Positions 1 to 8,408 of a DNA stretch of 64,000 bases are shown piece by piece (positions within the stretch are counted from its first letter, which is position 1; every line of letters begins with the position of its first letter). Source of the DNA: Candidatus Korarchaeum sp. (GTDB lineage Archaea; Korarchaeota; Korarchaeia; Korarchaeales; Korarchaeaceae); contig JAWAID010000001.1 of NCBI GenBank assembly GCA_038888615.1, forward strand, positions 248,001 through 312,000. Reading direction: 5' to 3'. The position numbers and the translations under genes are program-made. Below the pieces are notes generated by a model that saw only the letters and a list, made by a program, of their open reading frames with translations, did no database searches and had not been told where the DNA came from.

Positions 1-119
1 CATCTTGAAGGGAGGGTGATGGAAACCTCAGAAGAAGGCTTCTAGCCAGACAGCGGGGGAGTCAACTAAGTTTCTGTGAACTCCAATTAGGAGTAGATGT
101 GGAAGTATGGGAATAGGGT

Positions 120-1151
120 TCACTTCAATCTCCCCACCCAGATCCTCCTAGTTAAGGATTTGTGCTCTCTCAGGTCAAACCAGTTAACGATGAAAATTCC
201 GACCTCCTCGAAATCCCTGGGGCTGAGGAAATTGGAGGGTACGGATATCGTAAACCATCCGCCGCTCTTCAGGTATTCGGGGATCTTGTGGACGAACTCC
301 TTCGCTAGCTCCTTCGGTGTGTAACTACGAGAGCCGCTCATTCTCCCGTACGGAGGGTCTGTGACTATCCTATCAACTTTATCAGCAAGTTCAAGCTTGA
401 GAGCGTCCCCGACGTAGAGACGATAACCGTCCAAGAAACCGTACGAAATTATGTTGTTATTGGCTTGTATAACGATCTTTTCCTCTATATCAACACCGAT
501 GAGTTTCGCTCCTACGGAGAGGATCTCTAAAGCAATACCGCCTACCCCTAAGAAGGGGTCAAGTACCTCATCGCCCCTCCTAGTCCTAGCTAAGTTCACC
601 ATGGCTCTCGCTAGAGTAGGCCTCATCGAAGCTGGATGAACGTAGGGTCTAGCGGCCACCTCCTTGACCTTGAACATGGACCTGTCGACCTCACCCTCCT
701 TCAAGTAAACCACTATGTGGTCCGATGTGAGGACAGCAATCACCTCAATATCCGGATTCCTGAGGTCTACTTTAGCTCCTTCATTGACCTTTAAGATCCA
801 TTCCCCGAGCTTCGACTCAACCTCGTGTCTCTTGATATGCCCACAGTAACCTCCGATCCTAGTACTACTAACTCTGAACCTCCCAGTCAGATTTGGTGGC
901 TCGAGTCCGCTCAAGGCTCGGGGAAACTCCGAAGCGTGAATTATAGTGAGAACTCTGCCGAAGCTTCTAGTGAAGGCGAGCCTCCCGGATAGGTCCTTGA
1001 TAAGATCTCCAGATAGCTTCATATCCAATATTAAGCACGATACCATCTCCCTAACGGTTGAGTAAGGTGCACCTAGAGCTTCCAGCGTCGCCTTCACCTC
1101 TTCCTTTGGAATCTCCGGGTGCTCCCCAGATAGAAGGAACGCTACCTCCAT
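120..1151 (-). CDS. tRNA (guanine-N2-)-methyltransferase, Trm-G10 type
   Basis: A 343-residue class I SAM-dependent methyltransferase. The N-terminal half (about residues 60-155) looks like a THUMP RNA-binding region. It is followed by the RPYVHPASMRPTLAR segment (from about 168), the SAM loop DPFLGVGG (about 198-205) and the catalytic DPPYG (265-269), which is the N2-guanine amino-methylase signature. Archaeal proteins of this layout make m2G/m22G at position 10 of tRNA; assignment to G10 rests on family knowledge. Its start overlaps the 3' end of the upstream NOG1-like gene by 10 bp, so the two are probably co-transcribed. Length is typical for the family. Confidence 0.85.
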   Translation of the reverse strand: MEVAFLLSGEHPEIPKEEVKATLEALGAPYSTVREMVSCLILDMKLSGDLIKDLSGRLAFTRSFGRVLTIIHASEFPRALSGLEPPNLTGRFRVSSTRIGGYCGHIKRHEVESKLGEWILKVNEGAKVDLRNPDIEVIAVLTSDHIVVYLKEGEVDRSMFKVKEVAARPYVHPASMRPTLARAMVNLARTRRGDEVLDPFLGVGGIALEILSVGAKLIGVDIEEKIVIQANNNIISYGFLDGYRLYVGDALKLELADKVDRIVTDPPYGRMSGSRSYTPKELAKEFVHKIPEYLKSGGWFTISVPSNFLSPRDFEEVGIFIVNWFDLREHKSLTRRIWVGRLK

Positions 1152-2173
1152 CCGAACTCTCCCCTGAGGATCTCTTCTATATTTCTCATCAGTTCCTCCA
1201 AACCCTCGCCCCTCTCCGCTGATATCCTTAAGCTCTTGACTCCTATCCTCTCCAGCTCATCCTCAGCTCTCATGAAGTTCCCTCTGAAGTCCTCGGATAA
1301 ATCACACTTGTTCAGAACAGCGAGATACCGTTTCTCAAGAGTTTCGATCAGCTCCCTCAGTAAGGACAGCTGCTGAGTCAAGCTGTAGCCACAGGTCTCA
1401 GTCGGATCGAGGAGGTAAAGCACAGGACCTCTGAAATGTCTTAGAGCAGCTATTGCTTGTAACTCCATCTTATTCCTCTCCGTGAGAGGTCTATCAAGTA
1501 AACCGGGTGTATCGACGAACTGGACCGTGCCTAGAGAGTACATCTCCCTGTGACCTATAATTAGACCCTTCGTCGTGAAGGGGTACGGAGCTATCTCAGG
1601 CTTCTTAGTCGTCACCTTGGATAACAGCGTGCTCTTCCCGGTGTTCGGCATCCCGGCTATTATCACAGTAGGAGATGCCATATTGAGATCCGGGAGTTCC
1701 TTGAGCTTGGGGATCAATTCCCTCAGGAACTCGATCTCCTCTCTGATCCTCCTCAGGATAGAGACTGTTCTCCCTAGGAACTCCCTCCTAAGCTCGGCTA
1801 TCCTCTCAGGATCGTCCTCACTCCTTATCCTTGAGGAGTAAAGTCTAAGGAACCTTTTTACCATTCGAGAAGCCCAGAGTATGGCTCCTAAGGAATGCCT
1901 AACCTTATCAATCCCCCCTATTACCTCCAACAGTTCCCTGTAAAGGGGATCTAGTTCCTCTATTCTCGGAAAATTTTTTATTACTTCATCGAGTTTTGAT
2001 GAAATAGTATCTGATATTGACTGTATTCTAGAGATTTCCCTCTCCCTTATCTCCGATATCAAACTACCTCTCCTCCTCATGGCCTTAGGTTTTGAGAATG
2101 CCCTTCTGAAGGAGATATCGATCAGTTCCTCAAGTCCAAAGGGTTCAGGAACGGAGGAGAACGGATTTCTCAC
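1142..2173 (-). CDS. NOG1-type GTPase (ribosome biogenesis)
   Basis: A 343-residue Obg-related GTPase. A helical N-terminal domain (about 1-165) is followed by the G domain: G1 GMPNTGKST near 174-182, the conserved PYPFTTKG segment after it, G3 DTPGLLDRP and G4 NKCD near 288. This order (helical NOG1_N, then G domain, no TGS domain) matches archaeal NOG1, which acts in assembly of the large ribosomal subunit. It lies 6 bp downstream of the membrane protease gene and overlaps the tRNA methyltransferase gene, forming a minus-strand run with both. DRG-type GTPases were considered, but they carry a TGS domain that is absent here. Confidence 0.85.
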   Translation of the reverse strand: MRNPFSSVPEPFGLEELIDISFRRAFSKPKAMRRRGSLISEIREREISRIQSISDTISSKLDEVIKNFPRIEELDPLYRELLEVIGGIDKVRHSLGAILWASRMVKRFLRLYSSRIRSEDDPERIAELRREFLGRTVSILRRIREEIEFLRELIPKLKELPDLNMASPTVIIAGMPNTGKSTLLSKVTTKKPEIAPYPFTTKGLIIGHREMYSLGTVQFVDTPGLLDRPLTERNKMELQAIAALRHFRGPVLYLLDPTETCGYSLTQQLSLLRELIETLEKRYLAVLNKCDLSEDFRGNFMRAEDELERIGVKSLRISAERGEGLEELMRNIEEILRGEFGWR

Positions 2174-2179
2174 CTTAAA

Positions 2180-3319
2180 TCATCCCAAGAAGAATATTAA
2201 GGCATTGTATATTAACATGAGAGCGAAAGGCGCTGACACAGCCCAAGCTAGCTTCCTGGCTACGCTCTCATCAGCGTACTTCGTGAGTATCTCTGAGAGT
2301 ATCAGTCCTCCATCTAAAGGGAGTATCGGGAGTGAGTTTATCGCTGCTAAACCTAAGCTGAAGACCATGGTGAGCACTAGAAACTCGAGGATCTGGATAG
2401 CGAAGCTCGGGGGCATGCATATCGAGGGATCGAAGTAAGGGACCGGATGGAGCTGGACTCCTAAGTAGGGTATGCTCGGATCCTCCGGCCTTGAACCAAG
2501 CTTCACCGTGAAGTTCCCCCTATCGGTGATTACGATCACGGAGTCCCCGGGTTTAAATTTCCTGAGGGTCTCTGAGAGCGAGGCTAGGTCCTTGATTCTG
2601 TAACCCTCTATCCCCCTTATGACAACGCCCTCCGGGATCACGCCCCAAGACGGTCCGCTCTCGAAAACACTCTCCACGTAGACACCGGAGGGTTTAGCGG
2701 AACCTGAATCTATCGAAAAGCCGGGAAACATTGCTATCGTGATTATCAGGAATAGCAGAAAAGTTAGTAAGTTAGCGAAGACACCAGCTGAGTATATACT
2801 CATCTTCCTCAACCGCCCCACTCTTCTCAAGGGCTCCTCATCGGGTTCCACGAAAGCACCTAAGAGGAAGAGGAGTATGAAGAAGGCAATCTTCTTCACC
2901 GGAACTCCGAAGTAATAGCTGAGTGTAGCGTGTCCCAGGACCTCATGAGCCAAGAGGACAACGAATATCGAGAGGAGAGCCGGTAAAGTTATATCGAGAG
3001 TGACCCCGGGTATCACGGGAACTATTTGCGCTACTTTAGGACCTATCAGGGAGTCCACGGTTATCTTGATCAGGTACAATGAAGAGGAGATCGATAAAGC
3101 TACCGCTGAGATAACCGATACTCTATGCAGGGGGCCCACTACCTTAGATAGTGGGCCGATTAACCCTGAGAGCTTCCTAGGATCCGTGGATATCTCTAAG
3201 TAGAATAAACCTAACCTGAAGGACTCTAACCTCTTTAGCCTCTTGAGTATAATCCCTAGAGCATATAGAACGATCCAGAAGATCAATAGGTTCCTCAGGA
3301 AGGTCCCTAAGTCCATCAT
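2180..3319 (-). CDS. Site-2 protease-like (M50) membrane protein with PDZ domain
   Basis: A 379-residue multi-spanning protein. A hydrophobic N-terminus is followed by several membrane segments, and a first metal-site-like motif AHEVLGHA (about residue 125) lies in one of them. A soluble PDZ-like stretch (about 215-290, with GVVIRGIEGY and GVQL) leads to a second motif NSLPILPLDGG in a late membrane helix. This is the general plan of M50 intramembrane metalloproteases. The first motif reads H-E-x-x-x-H, one residue longer than the usual HExxH, so catalytic competence is uncertain. The gene is tightly packed between the M20 peptidase gene upstream and the NOG1-like gene downstream. Confidence 0.75.
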   Translation of the reverse strand: MMDLGTFLRNLLIFWIVLYALGIILKRLKRLESFRLGLFYLEISTDPRKLSGLIGPLSKVVGPLHRVSVISAVALSISSSLYLIKITVDSLIGPKVAQIVPVIPGVTLDITLPALLSIFVVLLAHEVLGHATLSYYFGVPVKKIAFFILLFLLGAFVEPDEEPLRRVGRLRKMSIYSAGVFANLLTFLLFLIITIAMFPGFSIDSGSAKPSGVYVESVFESGPSWGVIPEGVVIRGIEGYRIKDLASLSETLRKFKPGDSVIVITDRGNFTVKLGSRPEDPSIPYLGVQLHPVPYFDPSICMPPSFAIQILEFLVLTMVFSLGLAAINSLPILPLDGGLILSEILTKYADESVARKLAWAVSAPFALMLIYNALIFFLG

Positions 3320-3323
3320 CTGA

Positions 3324-4427
3324 CTAACCCTTTATAAGCTCGCTCAAGAGCTCAGCGAGAGCGTAGACCGATGGGAGGTAGACGTACTCATCCGGGGAGT
3401 GATGGTTACCTCCCTCAGGACCTATTATCACTGATTTTATGTTCCCGAGCTTACTTATGTAATTAGCATCGGATACCGTCCAATAGACGGACGTCTCCAT
3501 CCTCCTCCCGAGTACCCTGCTCGAGGCCCCTTGTATGTAATCTATGAACTCATCGTTCTCGGGGATCTCATAGGGTTCCATGAACGGAGTGGGTCTCTTC
3601 ATGAGTGAGATCGAGACCCTAGCCCTGAGCTCAGGAGTCTTCCTGATATAGTCCATGAACTTCTTCCTTATAACGCCGGGGTCCTGGCCCGGTGGGTAGT
3701 GCCTGTCCAACCTAACGAGACACTTATCGGGATGAGCTATTATGAGCTCAGGTGACTTTATGGTCAGAGGAGCTACGCTACCACCTATACCATCGACCTT
3801 GGGGAGATCTATCGCCCACATTATTATCTTCGCGGCTTCTACTATCGCATTGACTCCACTCTCCTCAGTTCCCGGTGAGGAGACACCAGTTATGTCAACG
3901 TCGAAGACGAACCTCCCATAAGCTCCTCTGAAGAGCTTCATATTTGTAGGACCCGCGACTATAGCGCCCCTGACCTTAGGGAGCAGACCGCTCCTGATCA
4001 GCTCGTATGTGCCTCTGCTGAACCCCTCAGCATCGCAAACAGCAGCTAGAACTACGCCCTTACCCTCATCTGATGAGCTCATCAGGGCCTCTATCATCGC
4101 TGCTAGGGTGCTCTTATCATCGTAAACACCTAGCCCGTAGAACTTATCCCCCTCTTCTTCCCCCCAGGGGTTCCTGGTCCAGTTAGAGTATATCTCGAAC
4201 GTATCTGTGTGAGCTAGAAGTAAGATGTTATCGGAGTCCCTCAGATTCTTGTAAGCTATTATGTTACCCGCGCAGTCCTTGACCGGTTGATGAATTACCT
4301 TATCAGCGTATCTAGCTAGTAAGTCTTGTAAGTAGTAAACGAGCTCTCCCTCCTTTCCCCTGAAGCTCTTTATACCCACTAGATCTATCAGTATATTCTT
4401 TAACCTGTCTGAGTTAATCCCTGTCAT
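3324..4427 (-). CDS. M20 family metallopeptidase/deacylase
   Basis: A 367-residue zinc-dependent hydrolase. Visible family motifs are HTDT (about residue 73), the metal-bridging YGLGVYDDKST (about 97-107), CDAEGF at the position of the general-base glutamate (usually EE), and a late HHSPDEY that supplies a C-terminal histidine ligand. A dimerisation lid domain fits between about residues 175 and 290. Family members remove N-acyl groups or cleave peptides; the substrate cannot be told from sequence. The gene sits 11 bp downstream of the proteasome beta gene, which hints at peptide turnover, but this is only context. YgeY-like or ArgE/DapE-like relatives are the closest description. Confidence 0.75.
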   Translation of the reverse strand: MTGINSDRLKNILIDLVGIKSFRGKEGELVYYLQDLLARYADKVIHQPVKDCAGNIIAYKNLRDSDNILLLAHTDTFEIYSNWTRNPWGEEEGDKFYGLGVYDDKSTLAAMIEALMSSSDEGKGVVLAAVCDAEGFSRGTYELIRSGLLPKVRGAIVAGPTNMKLFRGAYGRFVFDVDITGVSSPGTEESGVNAIVEAAKIIMWAIDLPKVDGIGGSVAPLTIKSPELIIAHPDKCLVRLDRHYPPGQDPGVIRKKFMDYIRKTPELRARVSISLMKRPTPFMEPYEIPENDEFIDYIQGASSRVLGRRMETSVYWTVSDANYISKLGNIKSVIIGPEGGNHHSPDEYVYLPSVYALAELLSELIKG

Positions 4428-4438
4428 TCAGGATCTCC

Positions 4439-5035
4439 TCAGGCTGTCCTCACCGGTATGAACTCCAGTCTGCTTCCTCCCTCAGTTATCACCAGGATAT
4501 CTATACCATCTCCCGAGAGGGCGTCCCTGGATATAGCCTCCCTCATAGACCTCTCAGCGAGCTCAACTGCCTCACCCTCACTCATACCATCCCTGAAGTT
4601 CCTCTCCAGTATTCCTGTCGCGATCTGAGCCCCCGTACCAACGGCTGCGAAGTTCTCCTCCATCAGTCCTCCTGCAGGATCTAGTACGAACACTCTAGGG
4701 CCTCCACCGTCAATGCCACCGACTATGATCTCCGCGTAGTATATGCCGCTGAACCTCCCTTGGTAGAGCAGTATGGAGAGGAGCCTAGCTACGTTAGTTG
4801 GAGTCGCGACCTTATCGTTCTCCAACTCGTACATTGTTATATTGTACCTAGCGATATCGACTAACTCCTGAAAGTCCCCTGGAAGACCAGCCGTAGATAT
4901 CCCTACCCTCTCGTTTATCAGGAAAACCTTCCTAGCTGACTTGCTGAGGATGAAGCTACTGTAAGAGACTCTCCTATCTGCTGCTAGGACCACGCCCTTG
5001 TCGAACTTAAGCCCCAGAGCTGTCGCTAGTACCAC
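4439..5035 (-). CDS. psmB: Proteasome beta subunit, apparently non-catalytic type
   Basis: A 198-residue Ntn-hydrolase fold protein. Aligned on VVLAADRR (Asp17 of the mature numbering) and SKSARK (Lys33), the expected catalytic Thr1 position is occupied by alanine: the protein starts M-V-L-A-T-A-L-G with no propeptide. SGDGID and the GTGAQ region are conserved. This matches the crenarchaeal PsmB1 class, which is thought to assemble with an active beta partner not present in this window. The GTG start has GGGGTG a few bases upstream and an in-frame TGA not far beyond, so an extended N-terminus can be excluded. It is far from psmA, which lies in the exosome superoperon. Confidence 0.9.
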   Translation of the reverse strand: MVLATALGLKFDKGVVLAADRRVSYSSFILSKSARKVFLINERVGISTAGLPGDFQELVDIARYNITMYELENDKVATPTNVARLLSILLYQGRFSGIYYAEIIVGGIDGGGPRVFVLDPAGGLMEENFAAVGTGAQIATGILERNFRDGMSEGEAVELAERSMREAISRDALSGDGIDILVITEGGSRLEFIPVRTA

Positions 5036-5063
5036 CTTAACACCCCATCAACTTCATCTCGTA

Positions 5064-5138
5064 AGCCCCGGGCGGGATTCGAACCCGCGCCCTCCGCCTT
5101 ACCAAGGCGGCGCTCCGACCGGGCTGAGCTACCGGGGC
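5064..5138 (-). tRNA. tRNA-Thr (GGT anticodon)
   Basis: A complete 75-nt cloverleaf on the minus strand. The acceptor GCCCCGG pairs with CCGGGGC, the D-stem is GCTC/GAGC, and the anticodon stem CCGCC/GGCGG has loop TTGGTAA. The T-arm is GCGGG-TTCGAAT-CCCGC. No intron and no encoded CCA are seen. Confidence 0.95.
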
Positions 5139-5173
5139 CATGTAGGTCATCGGTTACTCACTTATAAATGATG

Positions 5174-6826
5174 CTAACGGTGCCTTAGCATCGGGATCAG
5201 GCTAATCACCATCACCGATAAGATCAGGAAATATGGAAGTATGGATGCGGAGCCCTCTGATTTTCCCATCTTCACCTCAATCCTATCTCCTGCTTTGAAA
5301 TAACCGGCATAACTCGTAGAAAGTGTTGTGATGTATATGAACGTCCCCTCATCATCTCTATACCACTCAAAGTGAGGTTCGGGTACCTCAGATACGATGG
5401 ATGGATTTCCAACCTCCCGTAACATGAGGAACAGCGTTGGGGTTGTCTCTTCTACCTCGATGACGTACCTCCCACTGCCACCGGAGGTCTTGAAAGGGAG
5501 TCTCATACCTTGAATCCTGAGAGTTGGATCCCCTAGGAGGACCTCGCTAGCTGATTCGATTGTTTGACCCGCTGAGCTGCCTATCTTCAAGTTATTCACG
5601 ATTTTAACAGCCTCTCCCAAGCTATTCCCGCTCATCAGGAGCAAGATGAGGAGATCCGGATGAGAGGTACCGAACTCCGATTTCAAGCTGAACTCCGCCT
5701 TCGTCGATCCCACGTAAGCTAAGGCACCCGAGTCCAGGAATGAGTATGCTACTGAACTTTCAGGGCCGCTAATATCTGAAAATTTTAATGTATTACATGA
5801 CAATGTAATAATTATAGAGCCAAATACATCTAATTGTTTAACTGTATGCGCGGTCATTACAGGGTATCCGTCGTACCTCAGAGCCATTGTGTAAGGGTTA
5901 CCGTGCAAAGAGAGGTATATGAGGCTTCTTCTCACGTTCAATAAGGATTTCACGACCTCCTCAGTCAGGTTAGAGTAACTTAAATCGGGGTAGTACACCT
6001 TTGGATGGAGTCCGAGGATCGAGGAGATTCTCTCAACTTTCCTAGTTATCGGTAGGTCCTCGATGAGGGATATCCCCAAAAACGCCTGGAGCCCAGCACG
6101 TTCGAGGATCACATCCGATAGTAACATCATGAAAGGTGTTTCTAAATAATTTCCTGTTAAAAGGCCAAATGATACATCTAAATAGGGATCCTCGTCTAAC
6201 TTAGTAAAATAATTTATCAGTTTTGAGTACCTATCGGAGTTGCCTCTCCAAAGGGGGGTGGTCACCACGATCACATCCTCCACCCCCCTCAGGTAGGAGG
6301 GGTCAAAGCCCGCGTCCATATCTATGAGAGACGCTTCCTTGAGGATCGCTGTGTAGGCCGCCAAGAAGGCGTAATCACTGCCATCTGAGCTGAAGAACAC
6401 GACTGACACATTACTCTTACCTCTCAAGAGTTGGATCTCGAACTCCCTCACATGCTCAGATAGGAGCGGTAACTCCTCCACCCGGATCCCCCTTCCGAGT
6501 CTGGATGCGTAAAGGAGCGTGTAAGCTAGCTCATGAGGATTCATCCCCCTTATTATCTCGTCACCCCTACTTTTGTTTAAAATTTTAAACAATAATCCAT
6601 TATTTGATAATAAGTTAGCGATTCTCTCGGGATTATTTGTTAAAATGAACCTATATATGCCCTCCCTGACCTGGTGAATGTACTCTACTAAGCTAGCCGG
6701 ACTCTCAGCTACCAGAACTACCGTGTTACTATACCCATGGGAAATAAAAGTAGTGTCTAAGATCGGGAAGATTGCAATTAAAATTATCGTAATGAGGAAG
6801 AAAGGTTTTATTATATCCCTCAACAC
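5174..6826 (-). CDS. Secreted, membrane-anchored gingipain-like (C25 family) cysteine peptidase homologue
   Basis: A 550-residue extracytoplasmic protein with an N-terminal signal/anchor (about 8-25) and a C-terminal transmembrane helix (about 525-545) ending in RHR. The central part has the caspase/gingipain-type arrangement: YLSLHGNP with candidate catalytic His308, then IITLSCNT with Cys344 after a hydrophobic strand, and a closing LLGDPTLRI (about 430-438) that is typical of C25 domains. This suggests a surface-exposed cysteine protease tethered at its C-terminus. The substrate is unknown. The downstream neighbour is tRNA-Thr; the upstream neighbour is a small uncharacterised gene just 7 bp away, so the two may be co-expressed. 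Confidence 0.65.
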   Translation of the reverse strand: MLRDIIKPFFLITIILIAIFPILDTTFISHGYSNTVVLVAESPASLVEYIHQVREGIYRFILTNNPERIANLLSNNGLLFKILNKSRGDEIIRGMNPHELAYTLLYASRLGRGIRVEELPLLSEHVREFEIQLLRGKSNVSVVFFSSDGSDYAFLAAYTAILKEASLIDMDAGFDPSYLRGVEDVIVVTTPLWRGNSDRYSKLINYFTKLDEDPYLDVSFGLLTGNYLETPFMMLLSDVILERAGLQAFLGISLIEDLPITRKVERISSILGLHPKVYYPDLSYSNLTEEVVKSLLNVRRSLIYLSLHGNPYTMALRYDGYPVMTAHTVKQLDVFGSIIITLSCNTLKFSDISGPESSVAYSFLDSGALAYVGSTKAEFSLKSEFGTSHPDLLILLLMSGNSLGEAVKIVNNLKIGSSAGQTIESASEVLLGDPTLRIQGMRLPFKTSGGSGRYVIEVEETTPTLFLMLREVGNPSIVSEVPEPHFEWYRDDEGTFIYITTLSTSYAGYFKAGDRIEVKMGKSEGSASILPYFLILSVMVISLIPMLRHR

Positions 6827-7168
6827 TCATTTCTCCCCGCAGATCTTCTTAAGCATCAGTACGTAGTGAGAATCCCCGAACCCGTACTCTCTAACTACTC
6901 CTTCTAGGTCGTGAGATATGAAACAGGGGCTGCTACAGACAGGTGTTCTCTTCACGTAGAAGGCTATGGCCCTCCACTCCTCCTCATCCTTGATCGCTTC
7001 AGGAAGTTCCGAGAATTTCCTCTTAGAGGATAGCACTCCCCTCAGGAAAGCGAGCGTTAGGTCCGATATAAACCTTAGCGATCTCTCTGATGAGAAGCCG
7101 TATTGTTGAGCTAATCTGATAACGGCTGAGGAGATTTCCTCCTCCAAATCCTCAATACTGTTCTTCAT
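6827..7168 (-). CDS. Uncharacterised small protein
   Basis: I do not recognise this protein (113 residues from the chosen start). It opens with an acidic helical segment (MKNSIEDLEEEISSAV), continues as a mostly helical stretch, and has a cysteine pair (TPVCSSPCF) near the middle of the C-terminal half. The frame is open upstream to 7234, but a T-rich TATA-like element lies at about 7195-7208, 30 bp before the ATG at 7168, so the shorter, near-leaderless start is preferred. It ends 1 bp before the secreted gingipain-like gene, suggesting joint transcription. A regulatory or accessory role for that protease would be a guess. Confidence 0.5.
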   Translation of the reverse strand: MKNSIEDLEEEISSAVIRLAQQYGFSSERSLRFISDLTLAFLRGVLSSKRKFSELPEAIKDEEEWRAIAFYVKRTPVCSSPCFISHDLEGVVREYGFGDSHYVLMLKKICGEK

Positions 7169-7370
7169 AAGCCTTCTCTCAATCCGATATGAACCATTTA
7201 AAAAAACTAGGTGATGTCCCTCATAGCACCTCAATGCGTCGCTCGACCTAGTTCATTAAAGAAACTTCCATGTAAGGGACATTCAATGATTCATTTTTAC
7301 GTTCAGCTGGAGCATGAGGTATCTCATAGCTCCGATGCGTGACGTAACTGATCTCAAGCTCTACTGTCAA

Positions 7371-7410
7371 GTGCGGCCGCCGGGATTTGAACCCGGGTCT
7401 CCGGCTTGGA
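7371..7410 (-). repeat. Displaced 3' half of tRNA-Gly (attL-like core)
   Basis: These 40 bp are identical to 9351-9390, which is the 3' half of the intact tRNA-Gly gene from wobble base U34 to the discriminator plus one flanking base. Identity stops exactly at the wobble position of the anticodon. This is the expected scar of site-specific integration into a tRNA gene. Confidence 0.85.
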
Positions 7411-7564
7411 AGGCTCAAATGGGGTTTGTTTCATCCGTTTTAGGGATGATTTTTTAAGATATACTTCTGGTAAGTATAATCTTTGACTGTTAAGGGGATG
7501 CTGAGTTATCGAGTTTCTTGGCGATAGGCTTCTGAGAGGTCCTGAGGACTTTCGGGACTAAAAT

Positions 7565-8290
7565 TTGTGCTGGGAATTAATAAATCAAGGGATAAGGCGG
7601 TGTAGGAGAATCCCTGACATTAATGAGAGAATTGCACGTTTGAAGGGGTTATTTAGGGAGAAGCAAGATGAGATGGTTGCCTTAGCCCTCGGAGAAGAGC
7701 TTGAGACTTGTGGAGAGCTGGAAGAAGCGTTAAGATACTTTGAGGAGGCTGAGAGACTCTCTTCCCTACATACTTACAAAGAGAAGGAAAGAAGGGTTAC
7801 ATTAAGGGTAAGAGACAAAATTTTTGAGAAGCGAAAGAAGATTAAAGTGATCGAGGAGTCCCTATCACAGGGATAACAAAGATAAATCTTGATGAGTATG
7901 ATACACAAACGACGCTCATAGTTGCCGCTCATATGAAAACAAAAATATGGGATCTTGATGAGAACACGTCGAAATTCGTCCCGGCGGGAATGACGTACCA
8001 AGGAGATATCTTCCGGAAATTTTTGAGTGGGCAGAAAAGAGCGACTCAGAGCGAAAGGGTTTCAAGTGGATAGCTTTGGGCGCAAAGTGTGGTTATATTG
8101 AGCCGTGGCACACCTATAAGCAATTGTAATGTAACGTTTAGTGACGAAGTAACCGGGTCAATATCAGATGAAACGCTTTGTAGAGAGGTAATGTATTAAA
8201 CCAGGCGATCAGTGTCCCTCTAAAGAGCTTCGGGAGAATAATATGTTTTGGAAGCAGGGTCTACATCGACAAAGTTAGAAAAATCACTTA
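7565..8290 (+). pseudogene. Decayed gene: helical/TPR-like N-terminus followed by frameshifted DUF6884-like domain
   Basis: The first frame is open from a TTG at 7565 to 7876 (103 codons) and is helical, with a TPR-like LEEALRYFEEAERL repeat. After it, pieces of one protein can be read in shifted frames on the same strand. One piece covers about 7860-8070 and includes FVPAGMTYQGDIFRKFL. A second covers about 8058-8129, with FKWIALGAKCGYIEPWHTY. A third covers about 8122-8200, with NVTFSDEVTG. A fourth covers about 8197-8290, with GSRVYIDKVRK. The order resembles DUF6884/YaaA-like domains that follow an NTPase-like PA-YxG-FRK motif. At least three frameshifts or stops separate the pieces. The family assignment is from memory and only moderate; decay itself is clear. 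Confidence 0.55.
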
Positions 8291-8408
8291 GATCTTTAGC
8301 TATATGAGTAGCTGCGTTAGAATAATTTTGATATGGAAAAACCGTCACCTCATATAAATATATGTCGCCCATCCGCTCTACAAATCTACATTTTCTATTA
8401 GCCATTAA

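Noticed and set aside
1-45. Possible 3' end of a plus-strand gene (open frame ending in TAG at 43-45)
   Set aside because: Only 14 codons are visible and they match nothing I recognise, so the claim cannot be supported.
8220-8405. 61-codon minus-strand frame right after the glycosylase gene
   Set aside because: The same DNA read on the plus strand continues the decayed DUF6884-like gene, which fits better, so the minus-strand frame is probably fortuitous.
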